NCBI RefSeq assembly: GCF_947492645.1
Contig: NZ_CANLMZ010000010.1
Location: forward strand, 1-64,000
Direction: 5' to 3'
Source of the DNA: an uncultured Pontibacter sp.
GTDB taxonomy: Bacteria; Bacteroidota; Bacteroidia; Cytophagales; Hymenobacteraceae
DNA length: 64,000 nt
Notes under the pieces: generated by a model
Told to the model about the DNA's origin: nothing
The model's database searches: none
Seen by the model: only the letters and a program-made list of their open reading frames with translations
Made by a program: the position numbers and the translations under genes
Shown here: in pieces, positions 56,013 to 63,861 of the stretch
Layout of the letters: each line of letters starts with the position of its first letter
Position numbering within the stretch: position 1 is the first letter of the stretch

Positions 56013-56221
56013 GCCGCAAGTTTAGCGGAGCGTAACTTGTGGCTGTACATGATGCCAGTTTGCAACTGGCTTTCTGCAAGAGCAGAAAGTTATACTTTAT
56101 CAGAGTAAACCTTATCGCCAAAGTATAAAATACTGTTGAAGCCCTTCCTTGCTTTTCCGAAGCAAAGCAGTTGAAAACAGCTGCCATACGAAGCCACAAG
56201 TTACGCTCCGCTAAACTTGCG
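56013..56221. repeat. inverted pair of REP-like hairpins
   Basis: The 30-bp segment 56015-56044 recurs exactly, in reverse complement, at 56192-56221. Each copy is itself a hairpin (GCCGCAAGTT with AACTTGTGGC, loop TAGCGGAGCGT). Between them are two more hairpins: GCCAGTT/AACTGGC (56054-56070) and CTTTCTGC/GCAGAAAG (56070-56089), plus two AAGTATA-type copies. The layout is that of a bacterial interspersed mosaic element. It fills most of the 413-bp gap 55955-56367, which has no gene. Confidence 0.8.
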
Positions 56222-56276
56222 TAAGGAGCACTTTGTGAACACTCATTCTCCTCCACCCCCAAAGTTCCCTCATATG

Positions 56277-56314
56277 CTAATAACTTTTAACACTTCACTT
56301 TTAACTTTTAACTA
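56277..56314. repeat. intergenic AACTTTTAAC repeat
   Basis: Three tandem-like units of AACTTTTAAC type, the right-arm form of the repeat at 6415-6517 and 15597-15678. It lies just ahead of the perR promoter element. Confidence 0.55.
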
Positions 56315-56321
56315 TCCTCCT

Positions 56322-56361
56322 TACCTTTGCAGGAACTTTTCTTAAGTAAGAAACATTCTTA
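56322..56361 (+). promoter_or_regulatory. promoter -7 and candidate PerR/Fur-type operator
   Basis: TACCTTTG (56322-56329) fits TAnnTTTG. Downstream, at 56347-56361, lies the palindrome TAAGAA-ACA-TTCTTA (6-3-6), between the expected transcription start and the regulator's ATG at 56368. That position would suit autorepression by the encoded Fur-family protein. Confidence 0.5.
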
Positions 56362-56367
56362 ACTGGT

Positions 56368-56835
56368 ATGCAGCAAAACATGACACGAGACGAATTGCGA
56401 CAGCGCTTGTTAGCTTGTGACCTTAAGGTTACACAGCAGCGCATTGTTGTGTTCGAATCGGTGATGGAACTGCATGGGCACCACCCTACCGCAGAAGATA
56501 TATACCAGCGCCTGAAGCCGGCTAACCCAAGTATATCGTTGGGTACGGTTTATAAAACGCTGGATACTTTTGTAGAGACAGGCCTTATACGGAGAGCTCT
56601 TTCTGAGGAAGGCGGCAAGCGCTACGATGCCAATATGCATGCACATAACCACATTTTCTGCAGCAAAACCAAAGAGATCGTTGATTTTGAGGATGCAGAA
56701 CTGGAGCAGCTACTGACGGAGTTTTTCAGCAAACGCAAACTGGAGAACTTCGAGATAAAGGGCTTCTCGGTGCAGCTAACAGGAAACAAAGTGGAGCCCG
56801 ATAAGCAAATAAGTATAAAACGAGTATCTAAATAG
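56368..56835 (+). CDS. Fur-family regulator, PerR-like
   Basis: The 155-aa protein has the Fur winged-helix domain (about 10-85: LKVTQQRIVVFESVMELHGH, SLGTVYKTLDTFVETGLI) and the metal-binding HAHNHIFC segment. The structural CxxC zinc sites of typical Fur/PerR are absent: CSKT replaces the first pair and no second pair occurs. The 2-Cys peroxiredoxin gene 28 bp downstream points to peroxide sensing. Which of two nearby Met codons starts it is unclear. Confidence 0.88.
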   Translation: MQQNMTRDELRQRLLACDLKVTQQRIVVFESVMELHGHHPTAEDIYQRLKPANPSISLGTVYKTLDTFVETGLIRRALSEEGGKRYDANMHAHNHIFCSKTKEIVDFEDAELEQLLTEFFSKRKLENFEIKGFSVQLTGNKVEPDKQISIKRVSK

Positions 56836-56863
56836 ATTTTTTAAACTAAAACAATAGAATAAC

Positions 56864-57493
56864 ATGGCAGTATTAGTTGGTAAAAAAGCACCTTCTTTTA
56901 AAGCAACAGCAGTAGAAAACGGCGAGTTTGTTGAGAACTTCTCATTAGAGCAGTACATCGGCAAAAAGCACGTACTTTTCTATTTCTACCCAATGGACTT
57001 CACTTTCGTGTGCCCAACTGAAATCATCGCTTTCCAGGACAGAATGGAAGAGTTTGAGCGCAAGGGTGTAGCCGTAGTAGGTTGCTCTACTGACACGCAC
57101 TTCTCTCACTTTGCGTGGTTGAACACTCCGCGTGAGCAGGGTGGCATCGAGGGTGTTAACTACCCACTTGTAGCTGATGCGTCTAAAACAATCGCTCAGA
57201 ACTACGACGTATTAGCTGGTCATTACGACTACAACGAAGAAGGCGAAGTAACTTTCGTAGGTGAGCCTGTTGCTTACCGTGGTCTGTTCCTAATCGACAA
57301 AGAAGGCGTTGTTCGCCACCAGGTTGTTAACGACCTTCCACTTGGCCGTTCAATCGACGAGGCAATCCGTATGGTAGACGCTCTTCAGTATTTCGAAGAG
57401 AAAGGCGAAGTTTGCCCGGCAAACTGGTCTGAAGGCAAAGAAGCAATGCAAGCAACAAAAGAAGGTGTATCTAACTACCTTGCGAAGCACTAA
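56864..57493 (+). CDS. 2-Cys peroxiredoxin (AhpC/Prx1 type)
   Basis: The 209-aa peroxiredoxin reduces peroxides. It has the peroxidatic cysteine in DFTFVCPTEI (near residue 49) and the resolving cysteine in GEVCPANW (near 185). Codon use is that of a highly expressed gene, and there is no AAGTATA copy. It sits in one unit with the PerR-like gene, which probably controls it. Confidence 0.94.
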   Translation: MAVLVGKKAPSFKATAVENGEFVENFSLEQYIGKKHVLFYFYPMDFTFVCPTEIIAFQDRMEEFERKGVAVVGCSTDTHFSHFAWLNTPREQGGIEGVNYPLVADASKTIAQNYDVLAGHYDYNEEGEVTFVGEPVAYRGLFLIDKEGVVRHQVVNDLPLGRSIDEAIRMVDALQYFEEKGEVCPANWSEGKEAMQATKEGVSNYLAKH

Positions 57494-57516
57494 GCTTTAA
57501 CAGTTTTAAAATATTA

Positions 57517-57547
57517 AAAAAGCCCCGGCGTATGTCGGGGCTTTTTG
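57517..57547 (+). terminator. terminator after peroxiredoxin gene
   Basis: AAAAAGCCCCG and CGGGGCTTTTT form an 11-bp stem with an 8-nt loop and T-run. Confidence 0.88.
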
Positions 57548-57567
57548 TTGTAGCATACTTTTTATAC

Positions 57568-57939
57568 TTAAACCAATTTAACCAGCCAGATACCGGCAAA
57601 AGTAGCCAATAGCCCCAGCAACACACTTGCAGCAATATAAATTACAGAATGCCCATACTGCTCCGACTGCAGCAGAGAAACCGACTCTACTGAAAAAGCA
57701 GAGAAAGTAGTAAAGCCACCCAATATGCCAGTTGCCAGGAAAGGCCGCCATGTAGCGGCTAAATCTCCTTTGGCTAGCAAGGCAAATATCACTCCCATTA
57801 AAAAGCAGCCTATTAAATTAACGCCAAGCGTGCCAAAAGGAAAAGCGATGGCAGAGCGAGTTTGTATAAACTGTGCTAAAGTATAACGCAGTACACCACC
57901 AATAAAGCTGCCTGCCCCAACTGCTAAAAGTATCTTCAT
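57568..57939 (-). CDS. crcB: fluoride channel FluC (CrcB)
   Basis: FluC exports toxic fluoride as a dual-topology dimer. The 123-aa protein has four membrane helices with the family marks SFIGGVLRY, GTLGVNLIGCFLMG and GILGGFTTFSAFSVE. It is the third gene of the GNAT-methyltransferase-crcB run. I see no fluoride riboswitch in the 39 bp before it. Confidence 0.93.
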   Translation of the reverse strand: MKILLAVGAGSFIGGVLRYTLAQFIQTRSAIAFPFGTLGVNLIGCFLMGVIFALLAKGDLAATWRPFLATGILGGFTTFSAFSVESVSLLQSEQYGHSVIYIAASVLLGLLATFAGIWLVKLV

Positions 57940-57978
57940 GTAAGTAAAAGTATCCTAAAAAGTATAAAAGCAGCCATT

Positions 57979-58605
57979 TTAAGCTTTCTGCAAAAGTATA
58001 GTAAGGATGCGCGGTACTCCTGTGTTCTCGTTATCGTCGAAATATTCATTTATATCCAGAAGCTTAAGGCCGTGCTGCTTTGCTGTTTGCGTAAACTCCG
58101 AAAGGTGATGCGTATAGCACTCCACTTCCTGCCTCCCCTGCTCAGTTTCAAACCTGGCTTTGGTACCGGTATACTGTTTAAAAGGATGCAACTCACCAAT
58201 GTATACATACCCGCCTTGGTGTAGCACCGCAGCTGTTTGCTTAAAAATATGATCCAGGTTTGCAATGTGCTCCAGCACCAGGCTAAAACTTACAAGGTCG
58301 TAGGGCTGTGTTGCAAAACTCCATTCCTGGGTAATATCGGCCTGCAGAAACTCCGCCTTATTTGAGCTGACCTTTTTTCTTGCCCGCTGCAGCATCTCCT
58401 CCGAGAAGTCTACGGCAGTAACGTGCATGGCTTTCCGTACCAACCACTCTGTATTTTTGCCTGTACCACAGCCAACCTCCAGGCAAGCCTTAAAAGGTAT
58501 ACTTGCCAGCGTGGCGCGCAGGGCCACAGCTTCTAAATCGCGTGTGCGGTTTTTGTTGGTGTCGTATTGATTGGCCCAGTTATTATAGGCTTGTTGTGTG
58601 TTCAT
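57979..58605 (-). CDS. class I SAM-dependent methyltransferase
   Basis: The 208-aa protein has the SAM-binding motif CLEVGCGTGKNTEWL (near 40-54), followed by VTAVDFSEEML and DLVSFSLVLEHI. The substrate is unknown. Its start overlaps the end of the GNAT gene by 4 bp, so the two are co-translated. Confidence 0.88.
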   Translation of the reverse strand: MNTQQAYNNWANQYDTNKNRTRDLEAVALRATLASIPFKACLEVGCGTGKNTEWLVRKAMHVTAVDFSEEMLQRARKKVSSNKAEFLQADITQEWSFATQPYDLVSFSLVLEHIANLDHIFKQTAAVLHQGGYVYIGELHPFKQYTGTKARFETEQGRQEVECYTHHLSEFTQTAKQHGLKLLDINEYFDDNENTGVPRILTILLQKA

Positions 58606-59084
58606 AATTCTTTCAGCATCCAGATATTACAGGCAAAATGGCCTGAGTTGCCAAGCGCATGCGGCAAAGGCTTAAAACCTGCTTTTTCATACATTCCTAC
58701 GGCCTTTGCCAACTCAGGAAACGACTCTAAGTATAGCTGGCTGTAACCTAACTTCCGGGCTTGTGTTATACTTTGCTGCATCAGTCTGTTCCCGATTCCT
58801 TTGCCGCGGGCATTGGCAGATAAGTAAAATTTAACCAGTTCAGCACATCCTGCAGGCAAACCATCGGTGGGGTATATGCCACAGCCACCTACTATTTCTC
58901 CGCTTTCTTCGGCAACAAAGTAAACGCTGCCCGGCTGCCGGAAAAGGCCGAACAAATTATCTGTTGTAGGATCGGTGTAAACGGTGCCTGGCCTGTCAAT
59001 TTTAAACTCCCTGAAAACCCGCCGTATTAGTGTTGCCAGCGCCTGGTTGTCTGTTTCCTGTATTGGCCTTATGGTAACGCTCAT
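58602..59084 (-). CDS. GNAT-family N-acetyltransferase
   Basis: The 160-aa GNAT protein has the acetyl-CoA loop LSANARGKGIGNRLM (near residues 88-102) and a late YEKAGFKPL. The substrate is unknown. It is first in the operon with the methyltransferase and crcB. The 377-bp gap upstream (59085-59461) holds no gene I can support. Confidence 0.88.
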   Translation of the reverse strand: MSVTIRPIQETDNQALATLIRRVFREFKIDRPGTVYTDPTTDNLFGLFRQPGSVYFVAEESGEIVGGCGIYPTDGLPAGCAELVKFYLSANARGKGIGNRLMQQSITQARKLGYSQLYLESFPELAKAVGMYEKAGFKPLPHALGNSGHFACNIWMLKEL

Positions 59085-59401
59085 TTTAGTAAATCGTTTA
59101 TCTACAGCAGTTTAATCAAAACACAAAGCATTTTTTAAGCCGCCGCTGTTACAAGAGTTAATACCTGAAATCCAGAGTTGCTCCGTTCTCAACAGGTATG
59201 CACAGCTTCAAACATAATAAAAATGGCGAAAACGCTTCAGAATAAATTTATCCGGTGGCAACTATGCGCTTTTACTAAAGTCTGTTTTGTTACTGTTAGC
59301 TTGCGCATAAAGTTCAGGCACCTGAAGTTACAGGAATTCCTCTTCCTGAAGTCTTACGCACAAACTGCACCTCTCCTACCAACTATCCCTCTACAATACA
59401 C

Positions 59402-59409
59402 TATATTTG
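59402..59409 (+). promoter_or_regulatory. candidate -7 element for kdtA
   Basis: TATATTTG matches TAnnTTTG, 52 nt ahead of the kdtA start. Confidence 0.45.
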
Positions 59410-59461
59410 CAGGCAGATACTCAAGAGCTGCGAGGCTTTGAATTACAACAAAGTATAAATT

Positions 59462-60712
59462 TTGAAGTTACTCTACGACATCGGACTTAAAGCTTACCAG
59501 GCTGCTATTGCGCTGGCTTCACCTTTCAGCGAAAAGGTCAGGCTAATGCAACAGGGCCGCGTGGGGCAGTTCGAGAAGCTGGAGAAGGCTTTTGAAGGCA
59601 ACCAGGCGCCGGTAGTGTGGTTTCATTGTGCCTCGTTGGGTGAGTTTGAGCAGGGGCGGCCGCTGATGGAGGCATTTCGGGAAGCATACCCAAAGTATAA
59701 AATCCTGCTTACCTTCTTCTCCCCTTCGGGCTACGAAATTCGTAGAAACTACACAGGCGCTGACTATATTTTTTACCTGCCCCTGGATAGCGCCGCTAAC
59801 GCCACACGGTTTCTGGACATTACAAAGCCAGAGCTGGCGGTGTTTGTAAAGTATGAATTCTGGCATTATTACCTACAGCAGCTGCAGCAGCGCAACATAC
59901 CTATACTTTCGGTCTCCGCTATTTTCCGGCAAGAGCAGGTTTTCTTTAAGCCCTACGGCGAGTTTAACCGCAGCATGCTGCGCCGCTTCACGCATATTTA
60001 CACCCAGAACAACACCTCGCTGAAGCTGCTGCAAAGTATAAGCATAACCCAGGCAAGTATAGCCGGCGACACCCGCTTTGACAGAGTTTTACAGACAGCG
60101 GCAAGTATAAAAACCATATCTTTAGTTGAAGCTTTTGCTGCCGGCAGAGAGGTGTTTATGATAGGCAGCAGCTGGCCCGCTGACATTGAAGTGCTATTAC
60201 CGCTTATTCAGAAGTATAGCCCAAGTATAAAATTCATCATAGCGCCCCATGAAGTAAACGAACCAAGTATAAACCAAGTAATGCAAACGCTCGGCATAGG
60301 TGCTGTTCGGTTTTCTAAAACCAGCGAAACAGACGCAGCAAAGTATAACGTGCTGGTAATTGATAACATCGGCATGCTGTCGTCGCTGTACAGCTACGGC
60401 ACATACGCCTATATTGGCGGCGCTTTTGGAAAAGGGCTGCACAATACCCTGGAGGCCGCTGTGTTCGGTTTGCCGTTGTTCTTCGGGCCTAAGTACAACA
60501 AGTTTCAGGAAGCTAAAGACTTAGTAGCCATAGGCTGCGCCTTTCCGGTAAACGATAGCCAGGAACTGTTAAAAAAATTTGAGGAGGTGCACACAACACC
60601 CGGAATGCGGCAAAGTATAACCAGCAAAGAAAAAACATACGTACAAGAGCAAGCCGGCGCCACCGCTAAAATCATGGCCGACATTAGTGCTTTGCTTAAA
60701 AAGAATTCATGA
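59462..60712 (+). CDS. kdtA: 3-deoxy-D-manno-octulosonic acid (Kdo) transferase
   Basis: KdtA (WaaA) adds Kdo to lipid A at the inner membrane. The 416-aa GT-B protein has WFHCASLGEFEQGRPL near 49-64, the central YTQNNTSLKLL, and AYIGGAFGKGLHNTLEAAVF with FGPKYNKFQEA towards the end. The start appears to be TTG 59462. It carries ten AAGTATA/TATACTT copies, seven of them within 60034-60347, the densest cluster in the window. The stop overlaps the rsgA start by 4 bp. Confidence 0.95.
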   Translation: MKLLYDIGLKAYQAAIALASPFSEKVRLMQQGRVGQFEKLEKAFEGNQAPVVWFHCASLGEFEQGRPLMEAFREAYPKYKILLTFFSPSGYEIRRNYTGADYIFYLPLDSAANATRFLDITKPELAVFVKYEFWHYYLQQLQQRNIPILSVSAIFRQEQVFFKPYGEFNRSMLRRFTHIYTQNNTSLKLLQSISITQASIAGDTRFDRVLQTAASIKTISLVEAFAAGREVFMIGSSWPADIEVLLPLIQKYSPSIKFIIAPHEVNEPSINQVMQTLGIGAVRFSKTSETDAAKYNVLVIDNIGMLSSLYSYGTYAYIGGAFGKGLHNTLEAAVFGLPLFFGPKYNKFQEAKDLVAIGCAFPVNDSQELLKKFEEVHTTPGMRQSITSKEKTYVQEQAGATAKIMADISALLKKNS

Positions 60713-61632
60713 AAGGAGTTGTAGTAAAATCAACGGGGTCGTGGTACCTGCTGCGCGACGAAGAAGGACAATTACACCGTGCCCGCCTGCGCGGTAAGTT
60801 TAAGCTGAAAGGCATGAAAGTGAGTAACCCGCTTGCCGTAGGCGATAATGTGGAGTTTGATGTAGAAACGACCGGAGAAGACACAGCAGTAATCCATAAA
60901 ATAGCGAACCGAGACAACTACATCATCCGTCAGAGCACACATAAATCGGCTTACTCTCATATTATAGCCGCCAACCTCGACCAGGCCCTGCTTATAGTAA
61001 CGCTGGTATCGCCACGCACTTCGTTTGGCTTTATAGATCGGTTTTTGGTTACTGCCGAGGCTTACAGCATTCCTACTGTTATCGTGTATAATAAAACCGA
61101 CATGTATGACGATGAGATGCGGGATTACCAGCGCCAGATAAGCCATATGTATGAGCAGATAGGATATAAAAGTATGGCTGTATCTGCAAAAACCAGAGAA
61201 GGATTAGATGAAATTGAGGAATTGCTCCAAGGCAAAACCACATTACTTTCCGGGCATTCCGGCGTAGGAAAATCAACGCTCATCAACTTGCTGGTACCTG
61301 ATCTGGAACTGAAGACATCTGAAATTTCTGATTTTTCAGACAAAGGCGTGCACACGACCACATTCGCCGAAATGTTTGAAGTAAATAAAGACACCTTTAT
61401 CATTGACACGCCAGGTATAAAAGAACTCGGCATTGTGGATATACCCGCGGCAGAACTAGGGCATTACTTCCCGGAGATGCGTGAGCGTCTGAACCAATGC
61501 CGCTTTAACAACTGCACACACTTTAACGAGCCCGGATGCGCTGTGATAGAAGCCGTACGCCAAAACGACATTTCGCTTACGCGCTATGAAAGTTACCTAA
61601 GTATGATGCACGGGCAGGATAACCGCAAATAA
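60709..61632 (+). CDS. rsgA: ribosome small-subunit GTPase A
   Basis: RsgA is a 30S assembly checkpoint GTPase with circularly permuted G motifs. The 307-aa protein has an N-terminal OB fold (1-75), NKTD (G4) before GHSGVGKST (G1) and DTPGIKE (G3), and a C-terminal zinc knuckle with CRFNNCTHFNEPGC. It overlaps kdtA by 4 bp. Unlike kdtA it contains no exact AAGTATA copy. Confidence 0.95.
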   Translation: MKGVVVKSTGSWYLLRDEEGQLHRARLRGKFKLKGMKVSNPLAVGDNVEFDVETTGEDTAVIHKIANRDNYIIRQSTHKSAYSHIIAANLDQALLIVTLVSPRTSFGFIDRFLVTAEAYSIPTVIVYNKTDMYDDEMRDYQRQISHMYEQIGYKSMAVSAKTREGLDEIEELLQGKTTLLSGHSGVGKSTLINLLVPDLELKTSEISDFSDKGVHTTTFAEMFEVNKDTFIIDTPGIKELGIVDIPAAELGHYFPEMRERLNQCRFNNCTHFNEPGCAVIEAVRQNDISLTRYESYLSMMHGQDNRK

Positions 61633-61776
61633 GGCAGGAACACAAGTTTTAGGGAGGTGGTATGCTGTAATAGCTTACCACCTTTTTTTGTTTTATCGAA
61701 TCCAGCCACCACCTGATCAACAATTCCCCTCCTGCTCCGTTAGTTACAACTAAACATTCAAACTTAATCTCCTGCA

Positions 61777-62478
61777 ATGAAACTTAACAACGCAAACATT
61801 CTGATAACCGGCGGTACTTTAGGAATTGGACACGCTACCGCAAAACTATTGATAGAAAAGGGTGCCAATGTAGCCATTACTGGTCGCGACGAAAAAAGAA
61901 CCTTGAAAACGGCACGTGATATCGGAGCAATGCCTATTACAGCAGATGTGGCTAACCCGGAAGATGTCCGCCGTACTATCCACACGTTTATGAATGAGTT
62001 TGGCCGGCTGGACGCATTGATCAACAATGCTGGCATTGGCATGTCTAAGCCTCTTGAAGAACTAACCGTTGAGGACTTTGAAAAGATATACCGCGTAAAT
62101 GTATTTGGAGCAGCTATGATGGCGGCACAGGCAGCCAAGGTATTCAAGAAACAGAACTACGGTAACATCATCAACATTGGCTCTACAGCTGGCAGTAATG
62201 GCTACGAAGGTGGTTCGGTGTACGCATCGTCTAAGGCGGCCCTCAAAAGTATGACCCAAAGCTGGCAGAAAGAGCTACGCAAGCATAACGTGCGAGTTAT
62301 GCTGATAAACCCAAGTGAGGTTACTACGGCCTTTGGCAACACCAACCGCGAAGAGCGTGACGACCAGCCAAACAAGCTGCGTAGCGAGGAGATAGCCTGG
62401 GCAATAAAAAGTGCGCTGCAAATGGATGACCGAGGTTTTATACCAGAATTAACTGTATGGGCCACCAACCCGTTTTAA
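61777..62478 (+). CDS. short-chain dehydrogenase/reductase
   Basis: The 233-aa classical SDR has TGGTLGIG (cofactor), NNAG, the catalytic serine in IGSTAGS and YASSK. It resembles 3-oxoacyl-ACP-reductase-like SDRs, but the substrate cannot be told. It is a single gene with a strong terminator. Confidence 0.9.
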   Translation: MKLNNANILITGGTLGIGHATAKLLIEKGANVAITGRDEKRTLKTARDIGAMPITADVANPEDVRRTIHTFMNEFGRLDALINNAGIGMSKPLEELTVEDFEKIYRVNVFGAAMMAAQAAKVFKKQNYGNIINIGSTAGSNGYEGGSVYASSKAALKSMTQSWQKELRKHNVRVMLINPSEVTTAFGNTNREERDDQPNKLRSEEIAWAIKSALQMDDRGFIPELTVWATNPF

Positions 62479-62481
62479 AAT

Positions 62482-62524
62482 AAAGCAGCAGGGGCAGGTA
62501 ATTTTTACCTGCCCCTGCTGCTTT
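62482..62524. terminator. bidirectional terminator
   Basis: Arms 62482-62501 and 62505-62524 form a perfect 20-bp stem with a 3-nt loop, shared by the SDR gene and the convergent fasciclin gene. Confidence 0.88.
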
Positions 62525-62543
62525 AATGTGGTTACCTAATAAG

Positions 62544-63224
62544 TTATTTTGCCTCTGGCACCATCACTTTGTTTATCACATGCACAACACCGTTAGAACT
62601 CATATTGTCGGCCGTCTCTATTTTGGCGCCATTTATCATGGTGTCTGCACCGCGTTTGCTTACCCTTAGCTGCTGCCCTCCTATCGTTTTTAAGATGGCT
62701 CCGTCCTGCAGGCTTTCCGCTGAAAGCTTTCCGGCTATCACATGGTTGTTCAGCAGTTCCACCAGTTGCTGCTTGTTCTCGTTTTTCATTAGGTCGCTTA
62801 ACCGGCCATCTGGCAAAGCTTCAAAAGACCCGTTGTTTGGCGCCAGCACCGTATAGGGACCTGTGCCGTTTAGGGTTTTAACTAACTCAGCTTTACGCAT
62901 GGCAGATGCAAACGTCGTGATGTCGGGTACAGAGTTGATGTTCTCAACTATATTCTGAGACGGGGACATTTCTCTGCCACCTATTTCTGAGATTGTTCCG
63001 GAAGCGTCAACCTCTCTTCCGCCCTTAGAGTCTCCTTCTCCGGACTGGTGTCCGTCTGTGTTTTGGTTCGTTCCCCTTGCTTCAGTTTCTGAGCCAAGGT
63101 TTGGCCTGCTTCGCTCTTCCTGCATCGGGTTTTCGTTTCTGCTGTCGTCGGCACCGCCACACCCAGCCAGCATGGTACTGCACATTAGCGCACAGGCAAT
63201 TAGATATAAGCTTCCTTTTTTCAT
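62544..63224 (-). CDS. fasciclin-domain lipoprotein
   Basis: From ATG 63224 the protein is 226 aa with a lipoprotein signal (MLAGC); the upstream start would add ten residues. A Gly/Asn/Glu/Arg-rich linker (about 25-90) is followed by one fasciclin (FAS1) domain (about 92-224) with FASAMRKAELVKTL, YTVLAPNNGSFEALP, LNNHVIAGKL and NGVVHVINKVMVP. FAS1 domains act in cell-surface adhesion; here it is tethered to the envelope. Confidence 0.92.
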   Translation of the reverse strand: MKKGSLYLIACALMCSTMLAGCGGADDSRNENPMQEERSRPNLGSETEARGTNQNTDGHQSGEGDSKGGREVDASGTISEIGGREMSPSQNIVENINSVPDITTFASAMRKAELVKTLNGTGPYTVLAPNNGSFEALPDGRLSDLMKNENKQQLVELLNNHVIAGKLSAESLQDGAILKTIGGQQLRVSKRGADTMINGAKIETADNMSSNGVVHVINKVMVPEAK

Positions 63225-63277
63225 AGCTGTAGTTTTATTACTGTTGTCACGCATTAGCCACCTTATAAAGGCACTAG

Positions 63278-63311
63278 TTTGTCTTCTTAAACTATAAAAT
63301 CCGTACTTTTG
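63278..63311 (+). promoter_or_regulatory. promoter for cyclophilin gene
   Basis: TTTG (63278-63281) and TACTTTTG (63304-63311) are 22 nt apart, within the known range. The start codon is 34 nt downstream. Confidence 0.7.
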
Positions 63312-63345
63312 TTATCTACATTGTTTTACCGAAAAAAGATAAACC

Positions 63346-63804
63346 ATGAAAACTGCAGAAATCCATACTGGCAAGGGTGTCATGAAAGTTGAGTTCTACG
63401 AAAAAGATGCTCCCAAAACAGTACAAAATTTTATAGATCTGGCTAAAAAAGGCTTTTACGACGGGCTTACTTTCCACCGTGTTATTCCTGATTTTGTGAT
63501 ACAGGGCGGTTGCCCTAACTCTCGTGAGGGTGCTAAAGGCGTGCCAGGCACAGGTGGCCCAGGCTACAAAATCGACTGCGAACTAACAGGCGAAAACCAA
63601 TACCACGACCGTGGCGTGCTTTCGATGGCGCATGCTGGCCGTAACACCGGCGGGTCGCAGTTCTTTATCTGCCACAGCCGCAAAAACACCGCGCACTTAG
63701 ACCGTAACCATACTTGTTTTGGCAAGGTGGTAGAAGGCGACGAGGTAATCGACCAGATCAAAGCCAATGACAAGATCGAAAAAATCGTTGTAACAGAAGA
63801 ATAA
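63346..63804 (+). CDS. cyclophilin-type peptidyl-prolyl isomerase
   Basis: The 152-aa cytoplasmic cyclophilin speeds cis-trans isomerisation of prolyl bonds. It has [15 protein letters not shown], the central [19 protein letters not shown] and [15 protein letters not shown]. There is no signal peptide. It has its own promoter and terminator; the last about 140 bp of the window beyond it hold nothing I recognise. Confidence 0.95.
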   Translation: MKTAEIHTGKGVMKVEFYEKDAPKTVQNFIDLAKKGFYDGLTFHRVIPDFVIQGGCPNSREGAKGVPGTGGPGYKIDCELTGENQYHDRGVLSMAHAGRNTGGSQFFICHSRKNTAHLDRNHTCFGKVVEGDEVIDQIKANDKIEKIVVTEE

Positions 63805-63832
63805 GCTAAACAGGTTACCTGTTCACACCAAC

Positions 63833-63861
63833 AAAAAAGCCGCTCCCGTAGCGGCTTTTTT
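63833..63861 (+). terminator. terminator after cyclophilin gene
   Basis: AAAAAAGCCGCT and AGCGGCTTTTTT form a 12-bp stem with a 5-nt loop. Confidence 0.88.

Noticed and set aside
59178-59441. 87-aa reading frame ahead of kdtA
   Set aside because: It runs through the kdtA promoter element and its sequence shows no protein-like pattern.
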